Below are positions 48,840 to 60,351 of a stretch of 64,000 nucleotides of DNA, one piece after another. A program made the translations under genes and the position numbers. Origin of the DNA: Achatina immaculata (Eukaryota; Mollusca; Gastropoda; Stylommatophora; Achatinidae); assembly GCA_009760885.1 (NCBI GenBank), contig CM019701.1:13847963-13911962 (forward strand). The letters are read 5' to 3'. Numbering within the stretch: position 1 is the stretch's first letter; every line of letters begins with the position of its first letter. The notes under the pieces were generated by a model that saw only the letters and a list, made by a program, of their open reading frames with translations, was not told where the DNA came from and did no database searches.

Positions 48840-50451
48840 CTGTATATATATATCCTATTCCATTAGATGATCTTATGAGAACAGGGTATCGTGACAGTGC
48901 TGTCTAACTAACGAGACAGCAACAGACGTTTTCCTCGTTGTAATGTGTGAGGTGGGCTGAGCTTGGTGCTTCGAAATCGGCCGTTTGGAGTGTCAAGGAT
49001 CAACCTACCTCGTGGTTTTCTGTGATACCTGGTCACGTGATATGTTGGTCAGGTAGAGGGTAATGTGTTAGCTAGTTCAGTCTTTCCGGGGGCTTTGTAG
49101 GGGCAGCATACGTTTATCTGGGGGAGCTGTTGTCGTGGTATATCTGGATGTGTTTACTGCAGTTTTCATATATATAGTGATGCTGGACAAATGGACTGTT
49201 TAGATGTAACCCAGGTGCTTGCTCGAGCCGCCTCATGTTGTGTGAGTCGATATATGTAAGTTTTCGGATGTCGCATGTAAAGTTTTGTAAGTGTGTATCG
49301 TGAGACGTGTTCAGTGTTCAGTTTTATAATGGTTTGTTCATTAAGATTATGATTCATGATGCATAATGTTCATCAAGATAAAGATTTGAAATGCATAATC
49401 TTTTCATCATTGTTATACACGTCATTATTATGCATTCATATATTCACATGTTTCACCTTTTGATCATAAACACTGAAATGTTTGTGTGTTTGTGAGTGCG
49501 CACGTGTTTATTCTGGTCAGTGTCGATTTTATGTATAACGCTATATGTTTCATCTTTCAGCATCATAATGAGTCACAACTGGTTGTTAATGTGCCACTGA
49601 TCATTTAATATTTGCACTATATCTGTTGATGACACAGGCAGAGTACTGAGTATATGTATTACCTGTATGAGTTGGCAAGAACCTCCTATATGTGTAAGGG
49701 AGTGTAGCTAACTCTTGATTAGTAGTGAATATTGTATTTATATGTTGTTAAAGAAGACAAGAGAATGGTTAGAGATGTGAACTAAGAAGTAGAGTCACTT
49801 GGAGTGGCACCTTTTTCTTGGTTCATGCTGATGTTCATGGCATGCTCATATTTTCCATGCATGATGCTGGCTGCTGTGGAAAGACGTGTATGTGTGTTTA
49901 TATGGTATCTGGTGCAAACGTGTGTGGCGTCTGGTGTTGTCGATAAATCAAGCCTTTATTTTGCCTTGGTCAATTTATGCCTTTTGAGAAGTTATTTGTT
50001 GTTGGTGGAGCTGGGGAATGAGTGATATGATAACTTATTTTCCAGCCAACAAAAGTCATTTAGGGGAGTTTATATAGACAGAAACTGGGAGAGCAAAGAG
50101 CCTGGGCTGTGGATCGTATGGAGAAGCTCAGTAACTTAGAGTGTTCCAGGCACAGACGCGCACACCGTGAACCAACTCATTACATTAGGCTAGCGATTTA
50201 AGCCATGAGCACCAGAGAAATCTCCATGAAGATGATAAAACAAGAGCAGAGAAGACAGATACAGAATAATAAAGTAATAAGACGTGACCAGTAATAAGCA
50301 CCGAGTAGTGACAAGTAATAAATCTTCGATTTTACAAATGAATTAGAAGCAAGCTTCTTAGGTTTGGTCCTGGAAGCAAGGAAAGTTATATCTGAGCTTT
50401 CTATTTATCACATGACTATTTATTGTTAAAACTTGACCTTAGCTTCAACTA
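48840..50451. other. Intronic sequence, no feature recognised
   Basis: AT-rich, without a recognisable repeat unit, exon or protein motif. It starts with a short (TA)n at 48843-48852. Confidence 0.4.
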
Positions 50452-50786
50452 TTAATAACTTTCAGCTTGCACTTACCGAGAAGTCCAGAAATAATAACTT
50501 TCAGCTTGCACTTACCGAGAAGTCCAGAAATAATAACAACTTTCAGCTTGCACTTACCGAGAAGTCCAGAAATAATAACTTTCAGCTTGCACTTACCGAG
50601 AAGTCCAGAAATAATAACTTTCAGCTTGCACTTACCGAGAAGTCCAGAAATAATAATAACTTTCAGCTTGCACTTACCGAGAAGTCCAGAAATAATAACA
50701 ACTTTCAGCTTGCACTTACCGAGAAGTCCAGAAATAATAATAACTTTCAGCTTGCACTTACCGAGAAGTCCAGAAATAATAACAAC
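50452..50786. repeat. Minisatellite of 39-45 bp, eight units
   Basis: Unit: aactttcagcttgcacttac + cgagaagtccagaaataat, with an extra aac or aat triplet in some units, so both strands stay open. On the minus (gene) strand every unit carries cttctcg-gtaagtgc, a consensus 5' splice site. Confidence 0.95.
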
Positions 50787-50961
50787 GATTCTCTTTTCTT
50801 ACAGTCGGTCAAAGAGAGGTGACTTTGTACCCAAAACAAAAATTGCAAATAAAATGACTGCATCTATACAGTTTCATTTCAATTGCTCCAGATCAGGATC
50901 TGATGTGACCAACAACTTCGAACGCAGAAGAAGAAGAAGAAGACGTAAAGGGAAGAAAAGA

Positions 50962-51100
50962 CAAGCACTTTAGACGTTAGGGAAAGAAAACAGACAAAGC
51001 ACTTTAGATGCGAGAGAAAGAAAAACGGTAGACAAAGCACTTTAGGCATGAGAAAGAAAAATAATAGATAAAGCACCTTTGACGCGAGAGAAAGAAAAAA
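50962..51100. repeat. Four imperfect units of about 37 bp
   Basis: Repeats of acaaagcactttagacg plus agagaaagaaaaa, degenerate. Confidence 0.75.
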
Positions 51101-51899
51101 CAGTGAAAGAATGGATATGACTTGAACTAAGCTATCGAAAATATTTTTAGAGATGTTAGATTGCCGAGTGGATAGATCGAGTCATGGGCATTCTCTTACT
51201 AATTTTTTGTCCTCTCACGTTTAAAATGCGTTGTCTGTTGTTCCGCGGAGACTGACCATACAACACTGTGTGTGATTGTAGGATTTTCTTTGTCAGTCTA
51301 AATGCAGGAACACAACTGTTTTAATGATCAATACAAAGAGAAACAGCCCTGAACTTTTAAAATTGAAAAGTTGTTCATTACGAAGGAACAGCACTTTTTA
51401 ATGCGGCCTTTTATCTAGAACTTGAGAACCAAGCTTGGGGGTTTTGAAAGTGAAGAAAGTAAACTAGAATAAACAAAAGAAATACAATATATACGTTATT
51501 TACCGTTTCATAAAGCAAGCAGCCAGCAATTCATTTTGATCTTACACAGTATTAAAACCTATCAGGAATACAAACCCTCGGGAAAGGACAACAAAGGCTG
51601 TTAACGGCTCTTTATACACAGGCACTATGGAGTAGTTTACAAAACTAGAAACACCCAGTTATAGCTCTAAGCTAAGCTGGCAGACTTCCGGAGAAAAGAT
51701 AGGTGTCCATTATAAGTGGAGATGATTAACACATACAGCTAACATTGTAAGCAATTAAAGTGTGCAAAGAAAAATTATTTAAGTTTTCTGAGTAACAAAA
51801 ATAAACATGTGGAAATAATAAGTGACAACAAAATGAACTTTAAGACTAAACACCTGACTGAAAAGTCTCTGGTAAAAATAAGAACAACGTGCACTCAGA
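51101..51899. other. Intronic sequence, no feature recognised
   Basis: At about 51163-51195 there is a faint tRNA-like start (ttgccgagtggatagatcga), without a matching B box. Confidence 0.35.
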
Positions 51900-52370
51900 C
51901 AAAATACTCTCATTTTGTCTCTTGTCCCTTCAGTGCCTAAGATATCTGGGGCTGCAGGTAGTAAGATGTTTCCACTTTTGTCGGTCCTTCGCCATCCTCG
52001 TGCTGTCTGACACGTTAGTTCTTTGTCTATCAGCATCTTCCATTTCGTACGTCTCCATGCCCGTCCCTTATTGTGGAGTCCCTATCAATGCTGTTCCCGA
52101 TAAGGATTCGTCTGTCATTCTCACAACATGGTCAATCCACTACTACCCCCCCCCCCTCAACACTGTGGACAAGTGTGTCATGCCCGTCTCTCTCAACATT
52201 AGGTCATTACTATGGTAGTTGGTCAGAACCTCTCCCCCCCCCCCCCCCCCCCCCCCCCCGGATTCTACGCAGTCCGGAAAGTATCATATGCACGTGCAGC
52301 TGTCTTTGCCATCTTCCAGCATTCGCTCCCATACAGGAACACGCCCAAAAAAAACTGGCTTTGGAGATTC
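51900..52370 (-). pseudogene. LINE C-terminal fragment broken by a C-run
   Basis: The minus strand reads FLYGSECWKMAKT near 52320. Then, beyond a long C/G homopolymer (about 52236-52259), it reads WIDHVVRMTDESLSGTAL, and further on RMAKDRQKWKHLTT. These are the post-RT blocks seen in the 2991-3640 family. Frames are broken several times. The homopolymer length may be unreliable in an assembly. Confidence 0.75.
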
Positions 52371-52471
52371 CGTATTTGGCCATCTTGCTTATTCCAATGG
52401 ACTTCCGGACATGACTGAGTTAATTCCAGATGGAACAGATCTGTCACTGGCAATTTATAGACAGTGGACCT

Positions 52472-53905
52472 CACACTAAGTTAACTCTTCAACACGCTAA
52501 CGCGGGACAGGAAAGCATGTGGGCACCCCTTCCTCACACTAAGTTAACTCTTCAATACGTTAACGCGGGACAGGAAAGCATGTGGGTACCCCTTCCTTAC
52601 ACTAAGTTAACTCTACAATACGCTAACGCGGGGTAAGAAAGCATGTGGGCACCCCTTCCTCACACTAAGTTAACTCTTCAATACGCTAACGCGGGACAGG
52701 AAAGCATGTGGGCACCCCCTCCTCACACTAAGTTAACTATTCAATACGCTAACGCGGGGTAAGAAAGCATGTGGGCACCCCTTCCTCACACTAAGTTAAC
52801 TCTTCAATACGCTAACGCGGGACAGGAAAGCATGTGGGCACCCCCTCCTCACACTAAGTTAACTCTTCAATACGCTAACGCGGGGTAAGAAAGCATGTGG
52901 GCACCCCTTCCTCATAATAAGTTAACTCTTCAATACGCTAACGCGGGACAGGAAAGCATGTGGGCACCCCCTCCTCACACTAAGTTAACTCTTCAATACG
53001 CTAACGCGGGGTAAGAAAGCATGTGGGCACCCCTTCCTCATAATAAGTTAACTCTTCAATACGCTAACGCGGGACAGGAAAGCATGTGGGCACCCCTTCC
53101 TTACACTAAGTTAACTCTACAATACGCTAACGCGGGGTAAGAAAGCATGTGGGCACCCCTTCCTCACACTAAGTTAACTCTTCAATACGCTAACGCGGGA
53201 CAGGAAAGCATGTGGGCACCCCCTCCTCACACTAAGTTAACTCTTCAATACGCTAACGCGGGGTAAGAAAGCATGTGGGCACCCCTTCCTCATAATAAGT
53301 TAACTCTTCAATACGCTAACGCGGGACAGGAAAGCATGTGGGCACCCCTTCCTTACACTAAGTTAACTCTTCAATACGCTAACGCGGGGACAGGAAAGCA
53401 TGTGGGCACCCCTTCCTCACACTAAGTTAACTCTTCAATACGCTAACGCGGGACAGGAAAGCATGTGGGCACCCCTTCCTCACAATAAGTTAACTCTTCA
53501 TTACAGTAACGCGGGACAGGAAAGCATGTGGGCACCCCTTCCTCACACTAAGTTAACTCTTCAATACGCTAACGTGGGACAGGAAAGCATGTGGGCACCC
53601 CTTCCTCACAATAAGTTAACTCTTCATTACAGTAACGCGGGACAGGAAAGCATGTGGGCACCCCTTCCTCACACTAAGTTAACTCTTCAATACGCTAACG
53701 CGGGGATAGGAAAGCATGTGGGCACCCCTTCCTCACACTAAGTTAACTCTTCAATACGCTAACGCGGGACAGGAAAGCATGTGGGCACCCCTTCCTCACA
53801 CTAAGTTAACTCTTCAATACGCTAACGCGGGACAGGAAAGCATGTGGGCACCCCTTCCTCACACCAAGTTAACTCTTCAATACGCTAACGCGGGACAGGA
53901 CCTCG
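52472..53905. repeat. 62-63-bp minisatellite, about 23 units
   Basis: Unit: cacactaagttaactcttca + atacgctaacgcgggacagg + aaagcatgtgggcaccccttcct. Two types (gggacagg and ggggtaag) alternate at 52600-53270, giving a dimeric higher-order repeat; the gggacagg type alone fills the right part. Confidence 0.96.
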
Positions 53906-54290
53906 ACATTACAAGAGTAACATGAACCACTAACTCCTTAACGAGGAGTCCACACGAAGGCAAATAACGCTCGAGGCGCAACTTCCCGGAAATGGATGTG
54001 AGAAAAATATTGAAATAACACTTGCATAAAAGTTGTAACGAGGGTCATGTGTGTCTTGTAAGTACGTGTCAATTCCATTAGTGTCAAACATATAATGCTT
54101 GTCAAACTGTGATCGGGCGAGAACGACTTCCAACGAGCTCCCATCGCGGAATTACTGTCATAAGTTTCAAAATGACGTCCTTGTCCTGAACCGCTGGGAC
54201 GATGCTGACATTTGCATCTTCAGGAAAGAAAATGTCTGGCTAGGCTGGAGGAAAAAAAATATGAAGGGCGGGAGCAGGTGGAGAAGGTAC
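53906..54290. other. Intronic sequence, no feature recognised
   Basis: Moderately GC-rich with short ORFs on both strands. No motif recognised. Confidence 0.35.
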
Positions 54291-54298
54291 AGCAGGAA

Positions 54299-54333
<35 letters not shown>

Positions 54334-54500
54334 GAGAGAGAATTATTATTTTGTTTTACCAATAGAAGAATGTTTTTCAGGAGAGGCTAACAGGAGCAAA
54401 AACAAACAATGTACCCCCCCCCCCCCCCACCATTCTCTCTCTCTCTCTCTCTCTGTGTTTCCCTCTCCCTCTCTCTCTCTCTGTCTCTGTCACTCTTTGT
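54299..54500. repeat. (GA)n, C-run and (CT)n simple repeats
   Basis: (GA)n at 54299-54341, a C-run at about 54414-54429, and (CT)n with interruptions at about 54434-54490. Confidence 0.9.
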
Positions 54501-54511
54501 GACTCTCTTAC

Positions 54512-54551
54512 ATGCACAGTTCCAGAAATTCGGAGTTTCCCACAAACTCAG
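54512..54551 (-). CDS. Putative 40-nt exon, possible pre-S1 region
   Basis: Read from 54551 down, after an acceptor ending cattgacag and before the donor gtaagag. Two frames are open. The one compatible with its neighbours reads EFVGNSEFLELC, which loosely recalls the EF-x-V-N-x-x-x-F-x-E-x-L pattern before S1 in KCNT channels. A (GA)n tract starts a few bases beyond the donor. The similarity is weak. Confidence 0.28.
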
Positions 54552-54779
54552 CTGTCAATGACAATATACACGCCAAGCAACACTCATCACAGATTACAAC
54601 ATCTCTGTAATCATTACTGCTGACAATAATAAATCTCTAGCTTGTTGTCTTTCTCGCCTATACAAAACTCTTTCTTTCTCTGCAGCTCTTTACTTCCCAT
54701 TATATTCAAAATCTTGTATTATTTCACGTGAAAATATGTACCCAATGCGAGCAATAATAAAAACAATCCTCCTAATTAT

Positions 54780-55452
54780 CTTATATCTTATATCCTTCCC
54801 GTGCCGTTAAACGTCACATAGGGCTCGTAAAGTAGTTCGCCAATTTTTCCTGTCTTCGGCGAGTCTTTCAACCTCATCAAAGGATTTTATGCCTGTTAAC
54901 TTGGCCTCTCTTAATAATGTTCTCTTCAGAGTTTCACGCGGTCTGCCTCTTTTTCTTCGGCCTGTTGTGTTCCACTTGATAGCTTGTTTTGGGATTCTCT
55001 GGTCATTTCTTCTCATCAAGTGACCAACATATGTCCATCTCCTTTTCCTGATCACCCATGAGACTGGTTGTTGTTCAGTCATCTGTCTTATCTCTGCATT
55101 GTTCTTGAATTCATTCCACTTGATGCCGAGTATTTTCCTTAGGCATTTGTTTTCAAAAGAGTCTAATCTCTGTTCTATTTCTTTAGTTGTTTTCCAGCTT
55201 TCGCATGCATAAATGAGGGTGGATATTACATTTGAGTTGAATAGTCTTAACTTGGTTTTTGTGCTTATAACTTTTGAATTCCATATGTTCTCAAGATTCT
55301 TGAAGATTGATGCTGCTTTTGCAATTCTGATCCTAACGTCCTTTCTAGTGTCACCATCCTGGTCTATGTAGCTGCCAAGGTATGCAAATTGATTGACTTC
55401 TTCAATATCTGTCTCTTCTATGTGTATTTTTCCATTTTGATTTTTGATTGAA
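54780..55452 (-). mobile_element. Family A LINE, 5'-truncated, 10-bp target-site duplication
   Basis: Flanked by tcctaattat at 54770-54779 and 55453-55462. It covers the RT C-terminal part and tail. The last 91 codons are open (VSWVIRKRRWTYVGHLMRRN through GRRKRGRPRE to ALCDV), without the stop and frameshift seen at 7822-7845 in the long copy. The tail is gatataagatataagataa, two to three short repeats as expected for an RTE-type end. Confidence 0.92.
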
Positions 55453-55462
55453 TCCTAATTAT

Positions 55463-56009
55463 ACAGCATCGCAATCCATGTCCTCAGGATAGGATTATTT
55501 CCTCCAATAATGTACACGTGATGCTGTTTCAGCTACATAGTTGCTAAGAGTTCTGCATACAAAACACAATGCTAAAAATGACTTGAGAATATGTGTAAAT
55601 ATTGTATGGTTGAAAGTTTTTGTTCTATGGTATGGTTTAAGTTTTTTTTTCTATGGGATCGTTTGTTCTAAGCGATTATTTCTATGGGATGGTTTAAATT
55701 TTTTGTTATATGGGAGGGTTTCAAGTTATGTTTTTAGGAAAGGATAACCCATCAAGCATATAACAGCAAATATAACAACATTTTCTCATTCGGTAAACAA
55801 ACACAAAAACAAATATCAGCACAAGACTTGTTTCCCAGTGGCAACTGTCAGTGAGAATGTATTAACCTTCTCCATACTCTGTGTGTCTGCATGTCAGTCA
55901 TGTTTGCGCTGGGAAAACTCGCGAAGGCCAGTAACATGGCCGCATATCATGTATCCATTCAGTAATAACATAACAGGTTACCACCCACCCCCGGTTAAAA
56001 AAATAGTGC
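55463..56009. other. Spacer with short imperfect repeats
   Basis: Around 55610-55720 a ttctatggtatggtttaagt-like phrase recurs about four times. Otherwise unrecognised. Confidence 0.5.
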
Positions 56010-56021
56010 TCTATAGATGTT

Positions 56022-57072
56022 CATTCATTTGCATGTCCCTTGCGGAACGTTGCCTCCCTAACAACACTCCTGTGGGCCTCTCGGTTGTAAGCAAGATGGC
56101 CTGCTACTGATGCATCCATTTGCAGATCATCAACGATGTATTGCTGCCATCTTCGCCTTGGTCTTCCTCTCTTTCTTTTTCCCATTATGTACCCTTCCAA
56201 GACGGTCTTCTCTAGATTATCATGACGTTTAATGTGTCCAACATATTAAGTTTTCTCTCTTTAACCCTCTTTATTAGCCAGCCTTCTTCAATATTAAGTT
56301 CTTGTAGTATAGATATATTTGTTCTTTTTTGTGTCCATGATATTTGGAGAACTCTTCTGTAGCATTTACATTCAAAGGCATTTATCTGTTTCTCAGCTGT
56401 TTTGTTAAGTGTCCAGGTCTCACAGGCATATGTTGCTATGGGAAAGATGCATGCCCTTAAAAATCTTATTTTTGTAGTTCCTTCTGTTACTCTCCACAAA
56501 TTCTTTAGTTGTTTTATTTTATAAAGAGCAATAGGTGTCTTCCTTTTAATTTCCCTCATTGTATCTCCATTATTAGTTAGCAGTGATCATAGATATTCAA
56601 AACTCTCCACTTCTTCCAGTTTTTACCCACTGATACATATTTCAGCTGCCTTGTTTGTTTCGTCAGTTGTCATCAATTTAGTTGTCTTTGCATTAAGATA
56701 GAGGTTTTGCTCTTCACTATTCTTACGGACTGACATAATTAGTTTTTCTATTCCTTTTTGTGTTGTGGACAGTAATACTGTGTCATCAGCATATCTAATC
56801 TCTGGAATTTCATAACCTCCAATTTTTATGGCATCGTAATATTCTTCGTCTACATTTTCTCTAACCTTCCTCATTATATTTTCAGTATACAAGTTAAATA
56901 AGTAAGGCGAAAATATGCACCCCGACGGACCCATTGTTTTATGTCAAACCAAGTTGTTGTTTCACCATTTATTCTTACTGCTGCTTGTTGGTATAGATAC
57001 AGCAGTGATGTTAATTGTATCAAATGTGTTGGAAATTCCATTTTTTCCATTATTTCCCAAAGTTTCTGGTGT
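56022..57072 (-). mobile_element. BovB-like RTE copy with 12-bp target-site duplication
   Basis: Flanked by tctatagatgtt at 56010-56021 and 57073-57084. It encodes the RT from KLWEIMEKMEFPTHLIQLTS through GCIFSPYLFNLYTENIM, the catalytic RYADDTVLL, TYACETWTLNKTAEKQIN and NIEEGWLIKRVKERKL, to the KFRKGHANE-type end near 56040. Breaks: a frameshift before GCIFSP, stops after ICISG, and a frameshift after NVMII. It is 5'-truncated, with no endonuclease. Part of one family with 28164, 45689 and 62037. Confidence 0.92.
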
Positions 57073-57136
57073 TCTATAGATGTTACTTAAACATATTTTT
57101 TTTTCTGCTCACACACTGATGCACTCACACACAAAG

Positions 57137-57139
<3 letters not shown>

Positions 57140-57167
<28 letters not shown>
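57140..57167. repeat. (CT)n microsatellite
   Basis: About 14 CT units, next to the 57-kb minisatellite. Confidence 0.9.
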
Positions 57168-57170
<3 letters not shown>

Positions 57171-57184
57171 CCACACTTGTACGT

Positions 57185-57450
57185 AGGGAACTTGATAGAT
57201 CCATTGTTTGTCTTGTGGGAATCTGACAGACTCATTGTTTGTCTTGTGGGAACTTATAGATTCATTGTTCGTCTTGTGGGAACCCAATAGATTCATTGCT
57301 TGTCTATGGGAACCTGATATACTCATTGTTTGTCTTGTGGCAACCTGATGGATTCGTTGTTCGTCTTGTGATAACATGATTGTTTGTCTTGTGGGAACCT
57401 GAAAGATTCATTGTTTGTCTTGTTGGAACCTGATAGATTCATTATTTGTC
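57185..57450. repeat. Minisatellite of about 31 bp, eight to nine units
   Basis: Unit: gggaacctgatagattcatt plus gtttgtcttgt, with gaat/gaac variants and some shorter units. Confidence 0.9.
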
Positions 57451-58184
57451 TTGGAATTCCTTTTCGAAGGACAGGACTTTCGGTAGATGGTTATTTTTTT
57501 CCCTTATCTGTGTCTTCCCTAAATAGGAGGTTTTCAAACTCTGACTTTTATTTGGACGAAAAAGCGTGGCTTCTCTCATCCATAATGGTCATAACACAGA
57601 CAAGAAACGTGGAACTGATGAAAGATCTAAAAAGTAAACCATTGGAAATTCTTTATTACGTGTATGACTTTTCATGATGAAAAACAATATTACACTACTC
57701 AAATATTTTAGAAGTACGACATTTCTGCATGACTGATGTCTACTGATTAGTGGAATTTTGACTAAACGTTCGCTACTGCACAAAACAATATTTAAAATAA
57801 CTCTAGAAAAATGAAGTATAACAGATGAGCTGATGGTAAATGTAGTAAAACTAGAACAGACCAGGGTTAAATACAAAGATGCAAAGTTAAAAAGTATATT
57901 TATAGAAACGAGATTATACAAAAGTATGTTCTGTGGCAGGTCGTTCTTTTATTTTCTCACGTGTTTTCTTTAGCCGTGCATCAATCAAGTGAATCACTGG
58001 CAGCCTGATGGTTGGGAAGTGTAACATAGTAACTAGTCTAAAGTCTAACAATGGCTTGTCTGAAGTCTCAGAGCACACCAACGCAGATTACGGCGAGTCC
58101 CGTTAGTCAGATTGTGGAGAACATTACATTTATTAAAGAAAAATAAAACTGGAAGAGTTGAGACACGGTCTTAGTCAAGCCCTG
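57451..58184. other. Intronic sequence, no feature recognised
   Basis: No family motif in the short ORFs of either strand. Confidence 0.4.
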
Positions 58185-58560
58185 ACTCCCCAGTCGTGAC
58201 TCGCTGGCCCTGAAGTCCTATGGGTCATGACTCGCCGGTCTTGAGTCCTCTGTTGCGAATAGTTTGCCCTGAAGTCCTATGGATCATGACTCGCTGGTCT
58301 TGAGTCCTCTGTCGCGAATAGCTTGCCCTGAAGTCCTATGGGTCATGACTCGCTAGTCTTGAATCCTCTGTCGCGAATAGCTTGCTCTGAAGTCCCCTTG
58401 TCGTGATTCGCTGGCACTGAGTCCCCAGACTACATCGTCGGCCCTGACTCACTAGGATTGAGTTCCCGGTCCTGACTGTCTGGCCTTTAGTCTCCCGGAC
58501 CAGAGTCACTGGTCCTTACTTGCTGGCCCTGAATCCCCGGTCGTGACTCCCCGGCTCTGA
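58185..58560. repeat. 63-bp minisatellite, about four units plus degenerate copies
   Basis: Unit includes gccctgaagtcctatgggtc, atgactcgctggtcttgagt and cctctgtcgcgaatagctt. To the right it decays into shorter gactcgctggccctgagtcc-like pieces. Confidence 0.9.
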
Positions 58561-58933
58561 TAGTTAAACAGCTGCTTCTGACAGTCATCTTTGCTCAAGA
58601 AGTGTCTCCAAGCTTGTTACTGACGTCATCCATGTAGGACAAATTGGAAAAAGAACCCACCCCCATACATATATATGAACATGTACGAACGTACATATAC
58701 CCATTCTTTCATAAATGCTTACATACACATAGTATTCATAATTACGCCGTAGATATGTATATCTTCCTTTCATACATATATAAAAACGAATTATGTAAAT
58801 GCGTGTGCGTTGTTACAAACATATAATAGACCTGTAGATAATGTATGGGAGATGTTGAAGAGATTAAGAAATTCTTCACTGACAAGAGTAAAGATAACAT
58901 CTGAAGATAAAAAAGGGTGAGTAATACAGAGCC
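58561..58933. other. Spacer
   Basis: Nothing recognised. Confidence 0.4.
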
Positions 58934-58945
58934 AGAAATGAAAAG

Positions 58946-59453
58946 AATCTTGCGAACACATGGCATTCAAAACTTATAAGCACAAAAACCAAGTTAAGAC
59001 TATTCAATTCAAATGTAATATCCACCCTCATTTATGCGTGTGAAAGCTGGAAAACAACTAAAGAAATAGACAAGAAATTAGGCTCTTTCGAAAACAAATA
59101 CTTAAGGAAAATACTCTGTATAAAGTGGAATGAATTCAAGAACAATGCAGAGATCAGACAGATGAGCAAACAACAATCTGTCTCATGGTTGATCAGAAAA
59201 AGAAGATGGACATATGTCGGTCATGTGATGAGAAGAAACAAACAGAGAATCCCCAAACAGGCCATCAATTGGAACACAACAGGCCGAAGAAAAAGAGGTC
59301 GACCACGTGAAACTCTAAAGAGGACACTGTTAAGAGAAGCCAATTCAGTGGGCATAACATCCCTTGATGAGACTGAAAAACTCGCCGAAGACAAGACATC
59401 TTTGCGAACTACCCAATGTGACGTTTAACGGTATGGGAAGCATGTAAGATGTA
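58946..59453 (+). mobile_element. Family A LINE, 5'-truncated, 12-bp target-site duplication
   Basis: Flanked by agaaatgaaaag at 58934-58945 and 59454-59465. It starts at the LENIWNSK region and runs open through SWLIRKRRWTYVGHVMRRN and GRRKRGRPRE to TTQCDV and TAA at about 59426. A short deletion before QCDV removes the usual ALRAL residues. The tail has atgtaagatgtaag repeats. Confidence 0.92.
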
Positions 59454-59465
59454 AGAAATGAAAAG

Positions 59466-60299
59466 TAAGTTAAATTCTTATGAAAAGATAGAATACGCGA
59501 AAAATGTTTGATAGCAAGTAATCTTTTAACGCATGTGTATGCTTTGCAGTAATTAAAATGTTACATTCTGCATTCCAAACCTTAACATCAACTCTTCTGT
59601 TAAGATGATGTGTAGAAAAGCTTCACTGTCAATTATAACCATGCCCTTCTACTTCTGCATTAACCAGTCTACCAAATCTTAGGAGTGTTATGTTCATGAA
59701 TGAAGAAGACCAAAGTAAGTTCAAATGTGTAAAGAAATGTATACGCTCAAAAACGCTGAAGTGAAACTCTACCAATTTCACGCTCTATGCTTCTAACGTC
59801 TCTTGATATCTGAACCTCCTTAAAGCTGTAATATGATACAAATTCGGCAGTTATCTTAATCAAGACATACTCATGTAATTTAATCTTTAAAAAAAGTGAA
59901 TATTCAGACTAAATGGCAAAGAAAACAAAGATGAAAAAAGCACGTGAGCTCCAACACAGACACGAGAAAACTGCAAAGACCTTGTAGTAAAACTATCTGG
60001 TTGAGATGGCAGATGCAGACTGCGCCACTAGCGTCATACTCGATGAAATATCCTTTCTAGCTTTTACTGCTTGTCCGGGCCAAGTTCTAACTGTCCAAGT
60101 ACGGGTCTATTCCAGTCCCAAAACCACAGCCTATGACGAGGACTATCTGGACTAAAAGCAAAAGGGCATCCCAAGAAACATAATAAATATCTGAAATAAA
60201 CGAGCAGTTTACAAAGATAGCAGGTCCCTGGCCTATTTAATAAAGGATTACATGGCTGTGATGAGATCGTGGATATTTATGCTGAATGGAAATGCTTAC
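59466..60299. other. Intronic sequence between the LINE and a putative exon
   Basis: Unrecognised. Confidence 0.4.
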
Positions 60300-60351
60300 A
60301 AACAAGCACTGCTCTCCCGGCGGCTCCATTTGTAAGCCTCTGACGTGCCGG
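60300..60351 (-). CDS. Putative 52-nt GC-rich exon
   Basis: Read from 60351 down, after a strong acceptor (acatttttacacaaattttccag) and before the donor gtaagc. The interval is clearly more GC-rich than its AT-rich surroundings. All three frames are open; the one fitting the exon at 54551 reads PARQRLTNGAAGRAVLV. It could be the most upstream channel exon in this window. No family signature is visible. Confidence 0.3.
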
